DNA of 64,000 nt from Allotamlana fucoidanivorans (GCF_045788535.1 NZ_CP074074.1:2356001-2420000), one strand, 5' to 3'. Counted from the stretch's first letter, positions 17,153-25,499 are shown. Program-made: numbers and translations. Notes: a model not told the origin generated them from the sequence alone.

Positions 17153-18127
17153 TTACTTTAAAGCTTCTTCAATAGCATTATCAAAAAGCTCAAATAATGA
17201 GATATTCGCTGCAGCTGCCTGTTGGGGTAATATACTTTCTTTTGTCAAGCCAGGAATCGTGTTCATTTCTAATAAGTGTGGTTCGCCATCTTTAAAAATA
17301 AATTCACTACGACTGAATCCTTTCATTTTTAGTATTTCATAAACCTTTTTAGCTTCTCTAGTTACTTTTTCTTCTTGTTCTTGAGTAAGTCTGGCTGGTG
17401 TAATTTCTTTAGATTTACCTTCATATTTCGCTTCATAATCAAAGAAATCATTTTCAGAAACAATTTCAGTAATAGGAAGTACTTTTGTAGCACCCTTATA
17501 GGTAATAACGCCAACGGATACTTCAATACCGTCTAAAAAAGATTCTATAATAATTTCATCATCTTCTTTAAAAGCTACATCAATAGCGGTTTGTAACGCT
17601 TCTTTTTTATACACTTTACTGATACCAAAACTACTACCTGCTTTGTTGGCTTTAACAAAACAAGGTAAACCAACGCTTTTTATGATGGCCTGTTCATCAA
17701 CCGCCTGCCCAAAATTAAGGTAATAAGAAGCGGCTGTTTTTATACCATAAGGTTTTAAAACGCTTAATAGGTCTCTTTTGTTAAAGGTTAAGCTAGCTTG
17801 ATACATGTCACAACTTGTATTTGGTATGTTTAAAATTTCAAAATAGCCTTGCATAAAGCCATTTTCGCCTGGGGCACCATGAATGGCATTAAAAACACAG
17901 TCGAAAGTAGTTTTAAAACTATCTACATTAATAGAAAAATCATTTTTGTCTATAGGGAATTCCATGCCGTCTTCATCAACATACACCCATTTGTCTTTAA
18001 AAATATGAATTTTGTACGGTATGTATTTTGAGTCTTTTAAAGTTTCGTAAACAACCTGTCCGCTTTTCAAGGAGATTTTATACTCACTTGAATACCCTCC
18101 CATGATAATGGCTATATTTTTTTTCAT
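17153..18127 (-). CDS. ddl: D-alanine--D-alanine ligase
   Basis: 324 residues, ATP-grasp enzyme producing the D-Ala-D-Ala dipeptide for peptidoglycan. The N-terminal IAIIMGGYSSEYKISLKSG loop, the central GSSFGISKV ATP-binding segment and the C-terminal LEMNTIPGLTKESILPQ metal/substrate motif are all present. It is divergent from the PASTA gene and probably cotranscribed with coaD. Confidence 0.96.
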   Translation of the reverse strand: MKKNIAIIMGGYSSEYKISLKSGQVVYETLKDSKYIPYKIHIFKDKWVYVDEDGMEFPIDKNDFSINVDSFKTTFDCVFNAIHGAPGENGFMQGYFEILNIPNTSCDMYQASLTFNKRDLLSVLKPYGIKTAASYYLNFGQAVDEQAIIKSVGLPCFVKANKAGSSFGISKVYKKEALQTAIDVAFKEDDEIIIESFLDGIEVSVGVITYKGATKVLPITEIVSENDFFDYEAKYEGKSKEITPARLTQEQEEKVTREAKKVYEILKMKGFSRSEFIFKDGEPHLLEMNTIPGLTKESILPQQAAAANISLFELFDNAIEEALK

Positions 18128-18241
18128 TAAAGTTTAATTCAATTTTACTATTACCATCTAAAACAGATAATAAATCGTATTTATAATAGTGTGAGCTAAA
18201 ATATCATATAAATAGCAAAAGAAAAAGCAGTTCTGTTTTTA

Positions 18242-18249
18242 TATATTTG
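18242..18249 (+). promoter_or_regulatory. Putative -7 element for the PASTA-rluD operon
   Basis: Exact TATATTTG, 20 bp before the PASTA gene ATG; no TTG at the right spacing. Confidence 0.5.
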
Positions 18250-18269
18250 CCTAACTGAAAAATCTATAC

Positions 18270-18827
18270 ATGAGCATTGTTAAATTTCTTACCAGTAAAA
18301 CATTTTTAAAGCAAATCATACTAGCTGTTGCGGCTCTAGTGGTTCTCTGTTTTTTGATATTGAAGTACTTAAATGTGTCTACAAATCATGGCGATTTTGA
18401 GACGGTTCCCGAATTAAAAGGGAAATCTATTGAGGTTGCTGAGGTAGAGCTTGCCGACAATAACTTAGTGATGAAAATTCAGGATTCGGCTAATTATAAT
18501 CCAGATTATCCTAAGTATTCTGTGATTGAACAAGAACCTGTGGCTGGTGCAAAAGTTAAGGAAAATAGAAAGATATATATAACGCTCAATCCTTCAGGAT
18601 ATAGAAAAATGAATATTCCTGACGGACTAATAGATAGAACGCTTAGGCAAGTAAAACCAACCCTTGAAGCATTAGGTTTTAAGGTAGGAAAACTTACTTA
18701 TGTAGATAATATTGGTAAGGATATTGTCTTAAAATTGTCGCACAAAGGTAAAGTTTTAAAGCCAGGAGACCAGTTGCCAAAAACGTCTGTAATTGATTTA
18801 GAATTAGGTAATGGTAACCGACCATAA
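18270..18827 (+). CDS. Membrane-anchored PASTA-domain protein
   Basis: 185 residues. One transmembrane helix (about 14-31) anchors a periplasmic part with PASTA repeats, recognised from PELKGKSIEVAEVELADNNL followed by VIEQEPVAGAKVKENRKIYITLNPS, and a second, more divergent repeat at about 118-182. PASTA modules bind peptidoglycan fragments in Ser/Thr kinases and PBPs; here there is no kinase or transpeptidase domain. It lies opposite ddl and 2 bp before the pseudouridine synthase gene. Confidence 0.88.
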   Translation: MSIVKFLTSKTFLKQIILAVAALVVLCFLILKYLNVSTNHGDFETVPELKGKSIEVAEVELADNNLVMKIQDSANYNPDYPKYSVIEQEPVAGAKVKENRKIYITLNPSGYRKMNIPDGLIDRTLRQVKPTLEALGFKVGKLTYVDNIGKDIVLKLSHKGKVLKPGDQLPKTSVIDLELGNGNRP

Positions 18828-18829
18828 TT

Positions 18830-19867
18830 ATGGATGACTATACCCCACAATTACCTGAAGAAGACAACTTGTATGAGCATCATGCATTTGTTGTAGGAAA
18901 AGGGCAAGCACCTCTTAGAATTGATAAATATTTGATGAATTTTGTAGAAAATGCTACCAGAAATAAGATTCAGGCAGCTGCAAAAAACGGAAGTATTTTT
19001 GTTAATGGTGTGCCCGTAAAGTCAAATTACAAAGTAAAGCCAGACGATTCTATCAGGGTTTTATTTTCTCACCCCACACATGAACAACTGCTAGTTGGTG
19101 AAGCTATTGATCTTGATGTGGTTTATGAAGATGATGATTTGTTGGTAGTGAACAAACCTGCTGGGATGGTAGTGCATCCAGGTCATGGTAATTACTCAGG
19201 TACATTAATAAACGCATTGATTTATAGGTTTGATAATTTACCCAATAATTCAAGTGAACGTCCAGGATTGGTGCATCGTATAGATAAAGATACAAGCGGA
19301 CTTTTAGTAGTGGCTAAAACTGAGCAAGCCATGATGCATTTGTCATTACAATTTGCTGAAAAAACAAGTGAACGCGAATATGTTGCTTTGGTTTGGGGAA
19401 ATGTTGAAGCCGATGAAGGTACTGTAGAAGGAAATATAGGGCGTCATCCTAAAAACAGGCTTCAAAATACTGTTTTTTTAGGAGATGAAACCGATAGAGG
19501 AAAACCAGCGGTAACGCATTATAAAGTTCTGGAACGTTTAGGGTATGTTACTTTGATATCGTGCAGGCTTGAAACAGGGAGAACTCATCAAATACGGGTA
19601 CATATGAAACATATTGGCCACACCCTTTTTAATGATGAGCGTTACGGCGGTGATAAAATTTTAAAAGGAACCACATTTACTAAGTACAAGCAGTTTGTTG
19701 AAAACTGTTTTAAAGTATTACCACGTCAAGCGCTTCATGCTAAAACTCTGGGTTTTGAACATCCTACAACGGGCGAATTTATGAGATTTGAAGCACCTGT
19801 TCCTGATGATATTGAAGCCTGCGTTGAAAAATGGCGTAATTATGCCAAACATCAAGATATAGAGTAA
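18830..19867 (+). CDS. rluD: RluA-family 23S rRNA pseudouridine synthase
   Basis: 345 residues. An S4 RNA-binding domain (about 29-75: RIDKYLMNFVENATRNKIQ) precedes the synthase domain. The catalytic Asp is D152 in HRIDKDTSGLLVVAKT, and ETGRTHQIRVHMKHIGH closes the active site. RluD, which modifies helix 69 of 23S rRNA, is the most likely member by S4 domain and length, but RluC-type targets are not excluded. It follows the PASTA gene after 2 bp. Confidence 0.92.
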   Translation: MDDYTPQLPEEDNLYEHHAFVVGKGQAPLRIDKYLMNFVENATRNKIQAAAKNGSIFVNGVPVKSNYKVKPDDSIRVLFSHPTHEQLLVGEAIDLDVVYEDDDLLVVNKPAGMVVHPGHGNYSGTLINALIYRFDNLPNNSSERPGLVHRIDKDTSGLLVVAKTEQAMMHLSLQFAEKTSEREYVALVWGNVEADEGTVEGNIGRHPKNRLQNTVFLGDETDRGKPAVTHYKVLERLGYVTLISCRLETGRTHQIRVHMKHIGHTLFNDERYGGDKILKGTTFTKYKQFVENCFKVLPRQALHAKTLGFEHPTTGEFMRFEAPVPDDIEACVEKWRNYAKHQDIE

Positions 19868-19894
19868 GTCATGGTGTTTTAGCCAACATGTATT

Positions 19895-20887
19895 TTAATA
19901 TCGGGAAATCTGATCTATTTCAAATTTTTTCATGGCTTCACCTTTTTTTAATTTGTATGTAATTTGACGTATACCTCCTGACGGAGCAGCATCAGAATCA
20001 TCTGGTTTATAAACAGGAAAACGTTGTGCGAGGTTCGTTTCAATTAGGGTGAATTCGTCATGCCCTCTATAACCTTCATTTATTTTGGTTTGTTCAGCAG
20101 TGGGAGGGAAATAAACCATGCTCATAGACTTTTTGTTGTTTACCGAAAACCCGAAAACTTTACCTTGGTTATTCTGTGTTTCATTTTTAAGGTAAACCAG
20201 AAGTTCTGGTGAACCATCTGCATCTAAATCTTCAACCTCGACGTCTATAACATTAAAGCCATCAATATTAAAGGTTTCATCAAACGGGGAGACTTCTAAG
20301 CCAAAGGCATAAACATGCAATGTGTTTGTATTGTTTTGCATGATAGACGATACATTAAACCCGATACCTTGCAAGCTTAAATGCTTTGTAAACGCCGTTT
20401 TATCTATTTGATTTTGGTCTAAGTTGTTATTTATTTTAGAGTATGTGCCAGCTATTGTTGCTCCACCAGAACAAAAGAAGTAAAGTGAGTTTTCGTCTTC
20501 TTTTTTTTCCGTAGAAATTAAAATAGTATTATCTGTAAATGTATAGATGATGTTTTTACCGTCATACATAGACTCATAAGTAGTGTCGGTTTTTTTATAA
20601 GCTTTAGCATCGAAAGTACAAGTGGGCTTTTTCTTGTCGGCTCTTGAGCGTATAGAAATTAAAATGGTGTTTTTGGTGTCTTCTTTTACAGATACAGATA
20701 CCCAATCATAACCCTGATCTCTTTTTGTATAACCGGTATCAACATAATTGCCTATAATACTTAAGGAGGCAGTAGGTGTAGCATGTTCAGTAGTTAAAGG
20801 GACATTGGTGGTATGGTTTTCTTTAGTTTGCTTACAAGCCAAAAGGAAGCAAATGCTTAAAATGTATGTAAGTGTTATGTTTTTCAT
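19895..20887 (-). CDS. Lipoprotein with C-terminal PliI-type lysozyme-inhibitor domain
   Basis: 330 residues. A lipobox LLAC puts the lipidated Cys at residue 18. The first half (about 45-155) is a beta-rich region I do not recognise. The second half (about 165-325) resembles PliI, the periplasmic inhibitor of invertebrate-type lysozyme: SLQGIGFNV, the segment VEVEDLDADGSPELLVYL, the YFPP motif, GYRGHDEFTLIETNLAQRFPVY and the PSGGIRQITYKLKKGE close. Inhibition of I-type lysozyme is inferred from the family. It is a single leftward gene with no terminator or -7 element that I could find. Family call is by motif memory, without alignment. Confidence 0.75.
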   Translation of the reverse strand: MKNITLTYILSICFLLACKQTKENHTTNVPLTTEHATPTASLSIIGNYVDTGYTKRDQGYDWVSVSVKEDTKNTILISIRSRADKKKPTCTFDAKAYKKTDTTYESMYDGKNIIYTFTDNTILISTEKKEDENSLYFFCSGGATIAGTYSKINNNLDQNQIDKTAFTKHLSLQGIGFNVSSIMQNNTNTLHVYAFGLEVSPFDETFNIDGFNVIDVEVEDLDADGSPELLVYLKNETQNNQGKVFGFSVNNKKSMSMVYFPPTAEQTKINEGYRGHDEFTLIETNLAQRFPVYKPDDSDAAPSGGIRQITYKLKKGEAMKKFEIDQISRY

Positions 20888-20981
20888 GTGTTGTAAATAG
20901 AATCACTTATAAAGATAATATAATTTTAAGGATCCTTTAAAAGAAAAACAGAAGTACAATTCCTGATTGAATATGAAGCGC

Positions 20982-21923
20982 TTATGCTAATTCTTGCTCA
21001 TAATACTTTCCTTGCCAAATGTTTTGTTGGGTAAGTGTTTTGTCAATTTTAGCAACAATTTCAAAATTTTTTAGACCATCCCATTTAGGAGCAATGAGCA
21101 AATCAAGAGGCGCTTCACTAATAAAGCGTTCTATGATGATATCAGGACGAAGTAAACCAACAAATTTGGCCATCAATTCTATATAGTCTTCAGAAGAAAA
21201 TAAGTTAAAATCTTCTGGGGTACGTTGGTATTGATACGCCATGATAGAGCGTTTTACTATTTGTAAATGATGCAGTTTTAAGGTGTTTATAGGGAGCTTA
21301 TTTAAGGCTTTTGCGTGATTTAGTAAATCTGCTGTAGTTTCGCCTGGTAGCCCCATAATAATATGGGCACCAAGAGAAATACCTTTGTTTTTACATTTTT
21401 GGTAGGCGGCTACAGTTTCTTCAAAGGTATGACATCGATTCACACGTTTTAATGTGCTGTTTAATGTGCTCTCAACACCAAATTCTAAAGACACATAAAA
21501 ATCTTTTGAAAGCTTTGATAAATAATCTATGATGTCATCTGAAATACAATCTGGCCGGGTTCCAATAACCAAACCAATAACATTTGGAACTTGAAGGGCT
21601 TCCTCATACATAGATTTTAAAGACGCTATATCTGTATAAGTGTTGGTATACGCTTGAAAATAAGCTAAATATTTCTGCGTTTTATATTTTTTTGAAAACC
21701 GATCAATACCTTCTTCTAATTGTTGTGAAATACTTTTTTGAGGTTTGCAGTAATCAGGGTTAAACGTTTCATTATTACAATAGGTGCATCCACCGTAGCC
21801 TTTTGAACCATCTCTATTTGGACAAGAAAAGCCAATGTTTAAGGATATTTTTTGAATACGTTCTCCAAAAGTGTATTTTATATAAGATGAATAATCTAAG
21901 TAACGTTTACCTGTTATTTGCAT
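20982..21923 (-). CDS. TIGR01212-type radical SAM protein (YhcC-like)
   Basis: 313 residues. The radical SAM cluster cysteines are C34, C46 and C49 in CPNRDGSKGYGGCTYC, the expanded spacing typical of the YhcC/TIGR01212 family rather than CxxxCxxC. Further family marks are GTRPDCIS, LEFGVES and GAHIIMGLPGET. The reaction is unknown. Start is ATG at 21923; a TTG seven codons upstream lies inside the -7 box and cannot be in the transcript. Confidence 0.92.
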   Translation of the reverse strand: MQITGKRYLDYSSYIKYTFGERIQKISLNIGFSCPNRDGSKGYGGCTYCNNETFNPDYCKPQKSISQQLEEGIDRFSKKYKTQKYLAYFQAYTNTYTDIASLKSMYEEALQVPNVIGLVIGTRPDCISDDIIDYLSKLSKDFYVSLEFGVESTLNSTLKRVNRCHTFEETVAAYQKCKNKGISLGAHIIMGLPGETTADLLNHAKALNKLPINTLKLHHLQIVKRSIMAYQYQRTPEDFNLFSSEDYIELMAKFVGLLRPDIIIERFISEAPLDLLIAPKWDGLKNFEIVAKIDKTLTQQNIWQGKYYEQELA

Positions 21924-21941
21924 ATTAGAAAAAATAGAGTG

Positions 21942-21949
21942 CAAAAGTA
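21942..21949 (-). promoter_or_regulatory. Putative -7 element for the radical SAM gene
   Basis: Exact TACTTTTG on the minus strand, 18 bp before ATG at 21923. It decides the start, because the alternative upstream TTG is part of this box. Confidence 0.6.
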
Positions 21950-22105
21950 TTTAGAAATTAAAGTATGATTTATGATACTTGTTAGGTGGACTTTTTATTT
22001 TTAACAACAAGTCTCAAGGATTAAAGTGTCTAAGTTCATTAGAAATATTTATAGTTCTATTAGAATTATTATTTAAGGAAGATGTTCAAAAAGACTAAGG
22101 AATTG

Positions 22106-22113
22106 TACATTTG
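22106..22113 (+). promoter_or_regulatory. Putative -7 element for yaaA
   Basis: Exact TACATTTG, 18 bp before the yaaA ATG; no clear -33 TTG. Confidence 0.5.
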
Positions 22114-22131
22114 AAAAGAAAAATATAATGT

Positions 22132-22890
22132 ATGAAACTCGTAATATCGCCTGCTAAGTCCTTAGATTTTGAAACTCAATTGCCTACAGATAGACACACA
22201 GAACCAAGGTTTTTAAAGCAATCTGAACGATTAAATAAACTACTTAAAAAGAAATCGGCCAAAAGTTTGTCTAAGTTGATGAGTATTTCTGATGCTTTAG
22301 GTCAGTTAAATTATGAGCGAAACCAAGCTTGGCACTTGCCTTTTACAACAGCTAATGCAAGGCCTGCGGTGTATGCTTTTGCTGGAGATGTGTATAGAGG
22401 TTTAGACGCTTACACCATTCCAGAAGAAAAACTTGAGGTACTTCAAAATAGTGTAAGAATCCTTTCAGGATTATACGGGCTATTAAAACCGACAGATTTA
22501 ATTCAACCTTACCGTTTAGAAATGGGAACTAAAATGCCTGTTGGTGTTAACAAAAATCTATATGAATTTTGGAAAAAGGATATCACTAAGGCACTTAACG
22601 AAGAGTTAGAAGAAGACGAGTTATTTTTAAATCTGGCGAGTAATGAATACTTTAAAGTCATTGACGCCAAAGCCTTAAAAGTACCTGTGGTGACTGCAAA
22701 TTTTAAAGATTTTAAGAAAGGAGAGTATAAGATGATTTCCTTTTTTGCTAAAGCAGCACGCGGACTCATGGCACGCTATGCAGTGGATACAAACGCGCAA
22801 ACTATTGACGATTTAAAAGGGTTTAATTACGAAGGCTATCATTTTAGCGAACCCATGAGTAAAGGGAATGAATTAATTTTCATTAGATAA
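22132..22890 (+). CDS. yaaA: Peroxide stress protein YaaA
   Basis: 252 residues, full-length DUF328/YaaA. In E. coli this protein lowers intracellular free iron and protects DNA during peroxide stress. The family opening ISPAKSLDFETQLPT, the LSGLYGLLKPTDLIQPYRLEMGT block and the ending GFNYEGYHFSEPMSKGNELIFIR match closely. Single gene with its own -7 element; the convergent THX gene ends 25 bp downstream. Confidence 0.95.
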   Translation: MKLVISPAKSLDFETQLPTDRHTEPRFLKQSERLNKLLKKKSAKSLSKLMSISDALGQLNYERNQAWHLPFTTANARPAVYAFAGDVYRGLDAYTIPEEKLEVLQNSVRILSGLYGLLKPTDLIQPYRLEMGTKMPVGVNKNLYEFWKKDITKALNEELEEDELFLNLASNEYFKVIDAKALKVPVVTANFKDFKKGEYKMISFFAKAARGLMARYAVDTNAQTIDDLKGFNYEGYHFSEPMSKGNELIFIR

Positions 22891-22915
22891 AACCTACTGG
22901 CTGTGTTTGTTGAAT

Positions 22916-23050
22916 TTACTTAGGAGTAGCTTTGCCACTTATATTGATTTTGTTTTCAATAGAGGGCTTTTTCTTTATTTTTGGTCGTCTTACCCCAAAA
23001 GTACCTCGGTTGATTTTACCACGTTTTGATTTTTTATCACCTTTTCCCAT
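22916..23050 (-). CDS. 30S ribosomal protein THX
   Basis: A 44-codon gene, easily missed for its size. The product starts MGKGDKKSKRGKINRGTFG, continues VRRPKIKKKPS and ends SGKATPK. This is the THX (S31/Thx) family, a very basic peptide that stabilises the 30S head; it is common in Bacteroidota. The match at the N-terminal GKGDKKSKRGKI block is strong. It is convergent with yaaA and divergent from the uracil-DNA-glycosylase-like gene. Confidence 0.9.
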   Translation of the reverse strand: MGKGDKKSKRGKINRGTFGVRRPKIKKKPSIENKINISGKATPK

Positions 23051-23118
23051 GAGTCTTTAATTTATATGGTTTTTTGTATTATTAAAATAACAAAACTTCT
23101 CATAAAAACAAGTAAAAG

Positions 23119-23772
23119 ATGTTTAAACATCATCATCCATATGAACCATTTATTAATTCAGATTCCACAAAACTGATTGTAGGGACACTGCCGCCTCCAA
23201 GGTTTTCAATAGGTGAGCTGTTAGAAAAAGACGTTAATTTTTGTTATGGTAGTTATTACAATTCCCTTTGGTTGTATCTTGATAAGATTCATAATTTGAA
23301 TTTGACATTTGACAATTCGGAAGAAGCAATAAGTCAAAGAAAACAGTTTTTAATAAAACATAAAATAGGCATTTGTGATATTGTTGAAAGCTGTGAACGT
23401 GAAAAAATAGATGCCTCTGATCTAGGGATGACCAATATCGTGTTACGAGATTTAATAGGCTATATACAAAAACACCCAAGTATTGATACCCTCTTATTTA
23501 CTGGAGGAAATAGTAAAAATGGGCCTGAATATTTTTTTAGGCAACACTTAAAAGAACACAGTTTGAAATTAAACCTGATTTCAAATGAGATTACTAGAAT
23601 TCATCAGTTTACATATGCATCCAGAACCATAAAAACAGTTTCATTAACCTCGCCTTCAGGGTCTGCTAACCGCGCCATAGGGAGTATACCTCTATACAAA
23701 CAGTTGAAAGCTTCAAATTCAAATTTCACGACGTTTGATTTTCGATTAATGCAGTATCGTGCGTTTTTTTAA
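23119..23772 (+). CDS. Uracil-DNA glycosylase superfamily protein
   Basis: 217 residues. It carries the superfamily motif 1 variant VGTLPPPRFS near residue 21, then NFCYGSYYNSLWLYL, and a C-terminal motif TSPSGSANRAIGS resembling the LPSPS(G/A)xN motif 2 of SMUG/MUG-like families. Members excise uracil or mismatched bases, but this branch, common in Bacteroidota, has not been shown to have a defined substrate as far as I know. An intrinsic terminator follows. Confidence 0.75.
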   Translation: MFKHHHPYEPFINSDSTKLIVGTLPPPRFSIGELLEKDVNFCYGSYYNSLWLYLDKIHNLNLTFDNSEEAISQRKQFLIKHKIGICDIVESCEREKIDASDLGMTNIVLRDLIGYIQKHPSIDTLLFTGGNSKNGPEYFFRQHLKEHSLKLNLISNEITRIHQFTYASRTIKTVSLTSPSGSANRAIGSIPLYKQLKASNSNFTTFDFRLMQYRAFF

Positions 23773-23790
23773 GGGTATTTTTAAAAACAG

Positions 23791-23820
23791 AAAAGCCCAA
23801 GGTTACCTTGGGCTTTTTTT
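23791..23820 (+). terminator. Terminator of the uracil-DNA-glycosylase-like gene
   Basis: AAAAGCCCAAGG and CCTTGGGCTTTT form a perfect stem with a 3-nt loop and a T run; it may also stop the convergent small gene at 23849. Confidence 0.88.
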
Positions 23821-23848
23821 ATGAAACGGTGTTAACTATTGTTTTTAT

Positions 23849-24076
23849 TTAATCGCTTAAAGTTTCGCAGTAAACCCCTTTTGCTTTTAATTCGTTGATA
23901 AACCCTGTTTTTGTGATACTTCCATTAGCTTCTATTCTTAAAACATTGTCAATATCTTCAATATCAACAGACCAATCATGAATGTTTGAATGATTGTTGA
24001 AAAAAGAAGATATATGTTTTAATTTTTTTTTGGTTTTAATATTGGTTCTAAAGACCATAATAGTAATTGCATTCAT
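23849..24076 (-). CDS. Small HMA-like (ferredoxin-fold) protein lacking the CxxC site
   Basis: 75 residues. The predicted pattern beta-alpha-beta-beta-alpha-beta (ITIMVFRTN, then KKKLKHISSFFNN, WSVDIEDIDNVLRIEA, TKTGFINELKAKG, VYCETLSD) resembles heavy-metal-associated domains, but where the metal-binding CxxC would sit the protein reads TNIKTK. It is the third gene of the sigma-factor cassette. An in-frame ATG at 24097 would overlap the upstream gene by 8 bp and is a plausible alternative start. Fold call is by pattern only; function unknown. Confidence 0.6.
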   Translation of the reverse strand: MNAITIMVFRTNIKTKKKLKHISSFFNNHSNIHDWSVDIEDIDNVLRIEANGSITKTGFINELKAKGVYCETLSD

Positions 24077-24089
24077 AATTTTTAATCGA

Positions 24090-24476
24090 TTAATCATGGT
24101 CTTTTATGCGTGAAACATAGGCTTCATAGGCTTCATTACCTTCTTCTTTCCAGAATTGATCGTAATACTTCCATTTTGAAAATTTACTTTTAAATTCTTT
24201 TTCGCATTCAGAGTCATTTGATGAAGATTCGCTTTTGCTGCCAAAGCCATTACATCCGCCAATTAGAATTTTTGAAAGGATAAAGATACCAGCGGCCTGC
24301 CAAAATGTAATAGTTGCTAAATGAAATAACTCGGGCATAAGCCAGTTCCATAACCACATAATAACAAATGCAAAAAGTATGGCTAAACCCGTTATGGTTA
24401 TAGCTCCAAAAATGATCATTCCTGCAATAGCACCAGGTGATTTTCCTCTTAGTTTGTGTTTAAAAAAATGTGACAT
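24090..24476 (-). CDS. Small membrane protein encoded with ECF sigma factor
   Basis: 128 residues, no named family. Two hydrophobic helices (about 17-46 and 54-75) surround the motif WLWNWLMPELF. A GGCNGFGSKS turn leads to a Ser-rich, then acidic and aromatic cytoplasmic-looking tail with FKSKFSKWKYYDQFWKEEGNEAYEAY. It begins 11 bp after the sigma gene. Position suggests a regulator of the sigma factor or its main target, but no anti-sigma motif is visible. Confidence 0.65.
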   Translation of the reverse strand: MSHFFKHKLRGKSPGAIAGMIIFGAITITGLAILFAFVIMWLWNWLMPELFHLATITFWQAAGIFILSKILIGGCNGFGSKSESSSNDSECEKEFKSKFSKWKYYDQFWKEEGNEAYEAYVSRIKDHD

Positions 24477-24487
24477 ATCTATTATAT

Positions 24488-25018
24488 TTAAGAAATTGTT
24501 TTTAGTTTTTTATTAAGCAAAGACATAGCTCGATGCCTTCTAGACATTAATGTGCCTATTGGCGTTTTGGTTATTTTTGCTATTTCTTTATAGCTGTATC
24601 CTTCAAAATCAATAGCAATTATAATCTCTCTGTATTTTGGTTTTAATTCAGTAATAGCTTTTCTTAGGGCCAATTTTAAAGTTTCAGAAAATGTTTCACC
24701 TGAACCTTCATCTCTAAAAGATTCAGCCAATGCTATAAGTTTTAATTCTTGTTTGTTTTCATAAGCCACAGTATAGTTTTTGTTAGATCTCAAAACGTCA
24801 ATAATGCTGTTTTTAACTGCTCTATATACAAAACCAGCTACATTATTTATAGGAGAATAACGGTCTGCACTCGTAAATAGCTTCAGCGCTACATCTTGCA
24901 AAATATCTTCAGGGTCGCGATTAATATTAGTTTTTATTCTAGAACTAACATATCCTTTGAGTGCCTGATATTCTTGATTAAAAAAATCTTTTAGTTTTTT
25001 ATTGTTATCTGGTTTCAT
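24488..25018 (-). CDS. ECF-type RNA polymerase sigma factor
   Basis: 176 residues with sigma region 2 (about 10-85, including RDPEDILQDVALKLF, NVAGFVYRAVKNSIIDVLR) and region 4 (about 115-172: LKPKYREIIIAIDFEGYSYKEIAKITKTPIGTLMSRRHRA). No region 3 or 1.1. It heads a leftward three-gene cassette. No typical zinc-binding or FecR-type anti-sigma factor is adjacent, which is unusual for ECF sigmas in Bacteroidota. Confidence 0.92.
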   Translation of the reverse strand: MKPDNNKKLKDFFNQEYQALKGYVSSRIKTNINRDPEDILQDVALKLFTSADRYSPINNVAGFVYRAVKNSIIDVLRSNKNYTVAYENKQELKLIALAESFRDEGSGETFSETLKLALRKAITELKPKYREIIIAIDFEGYSYKEIAKITKTPIGTLMSRRHRAMSLLNKKLKTIS

Positions 25019-25223
25019 GAAAAAAGCTCATTTTAATAGCTCTTCAACTATAAAGACGAAACATTTTAAATGCATTGCATTTTTTTTTGCAGCACACTAA
25101 AAAGTAGACGACTTAAACCTATAAATGTGTCATACGCAATAAGAGAAAATAGGGTAAATGAGGAGAGGTAAGTTTATTGGGTGGTTTAAGAGATTACAAC
25201 AAGTTGTTTAAGGAATAAGGATT

Positions 25224-25466
25224 TTAAGTTTGTGGTTGGTATACTTGACCTCTGTGTGGCTTTAGTGCATCTCTTATAGGTTTCATGTCACAATCATCAA
25301 CCACTAAAAAAGCAATAGCATGCATGTCATGTATGGCAGTATGTCCTGTTATTGAAATATTTAAATGATTGATAGTTATATATTCTTTTAAATGAATTTC
25401 ATGATGCTCAGCCGTTTTTAGAGCATGTGGTCCATGAAAATCCCAAATCAGTTTTAGTTTACGCAT
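25224..25466 (-). CDS. Small His-rich protein of unknown function
   Basis: 80 residues, no family recognised. It opens MRKLKLIWDFHGPHALKTAEHH and has 12 His residues, several paired (FHGPH, AEHHEIH, TAIHDMHA). The end is MKPIRDALKPHRGQVYQPQT. The spacing suggests an alpha/beta ferredoxin-like fold, and the His content could bind a metal; both are guesses. The reading frame extends upstream to a TTG at 25502, but that TTG is inside an exact -7 box, so ATG at 25466 is chosen. Confidence 0.65.
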   Translation of the reverse strand: MRKLKLIWDFHGPHALKTAEHHEIHLKEYITINHLNISITGHTAIHDMHAIAFLVVDDCDMKPIRDALKPHRGQVYQPQT

Positions 25467-25499
25467 GTCATTAGAAAAAACAATGATGTTTTTAGTGTT

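Noticed and set aside
25070..25105. AAATGCATTGCATTT palindrome before a T run upstream of the sigma gene
   Set aside because: The loop would be one base, so no stable hairpin forms. It lies upstream of the gene and does not work as a terminator; it is too short to call an operator.
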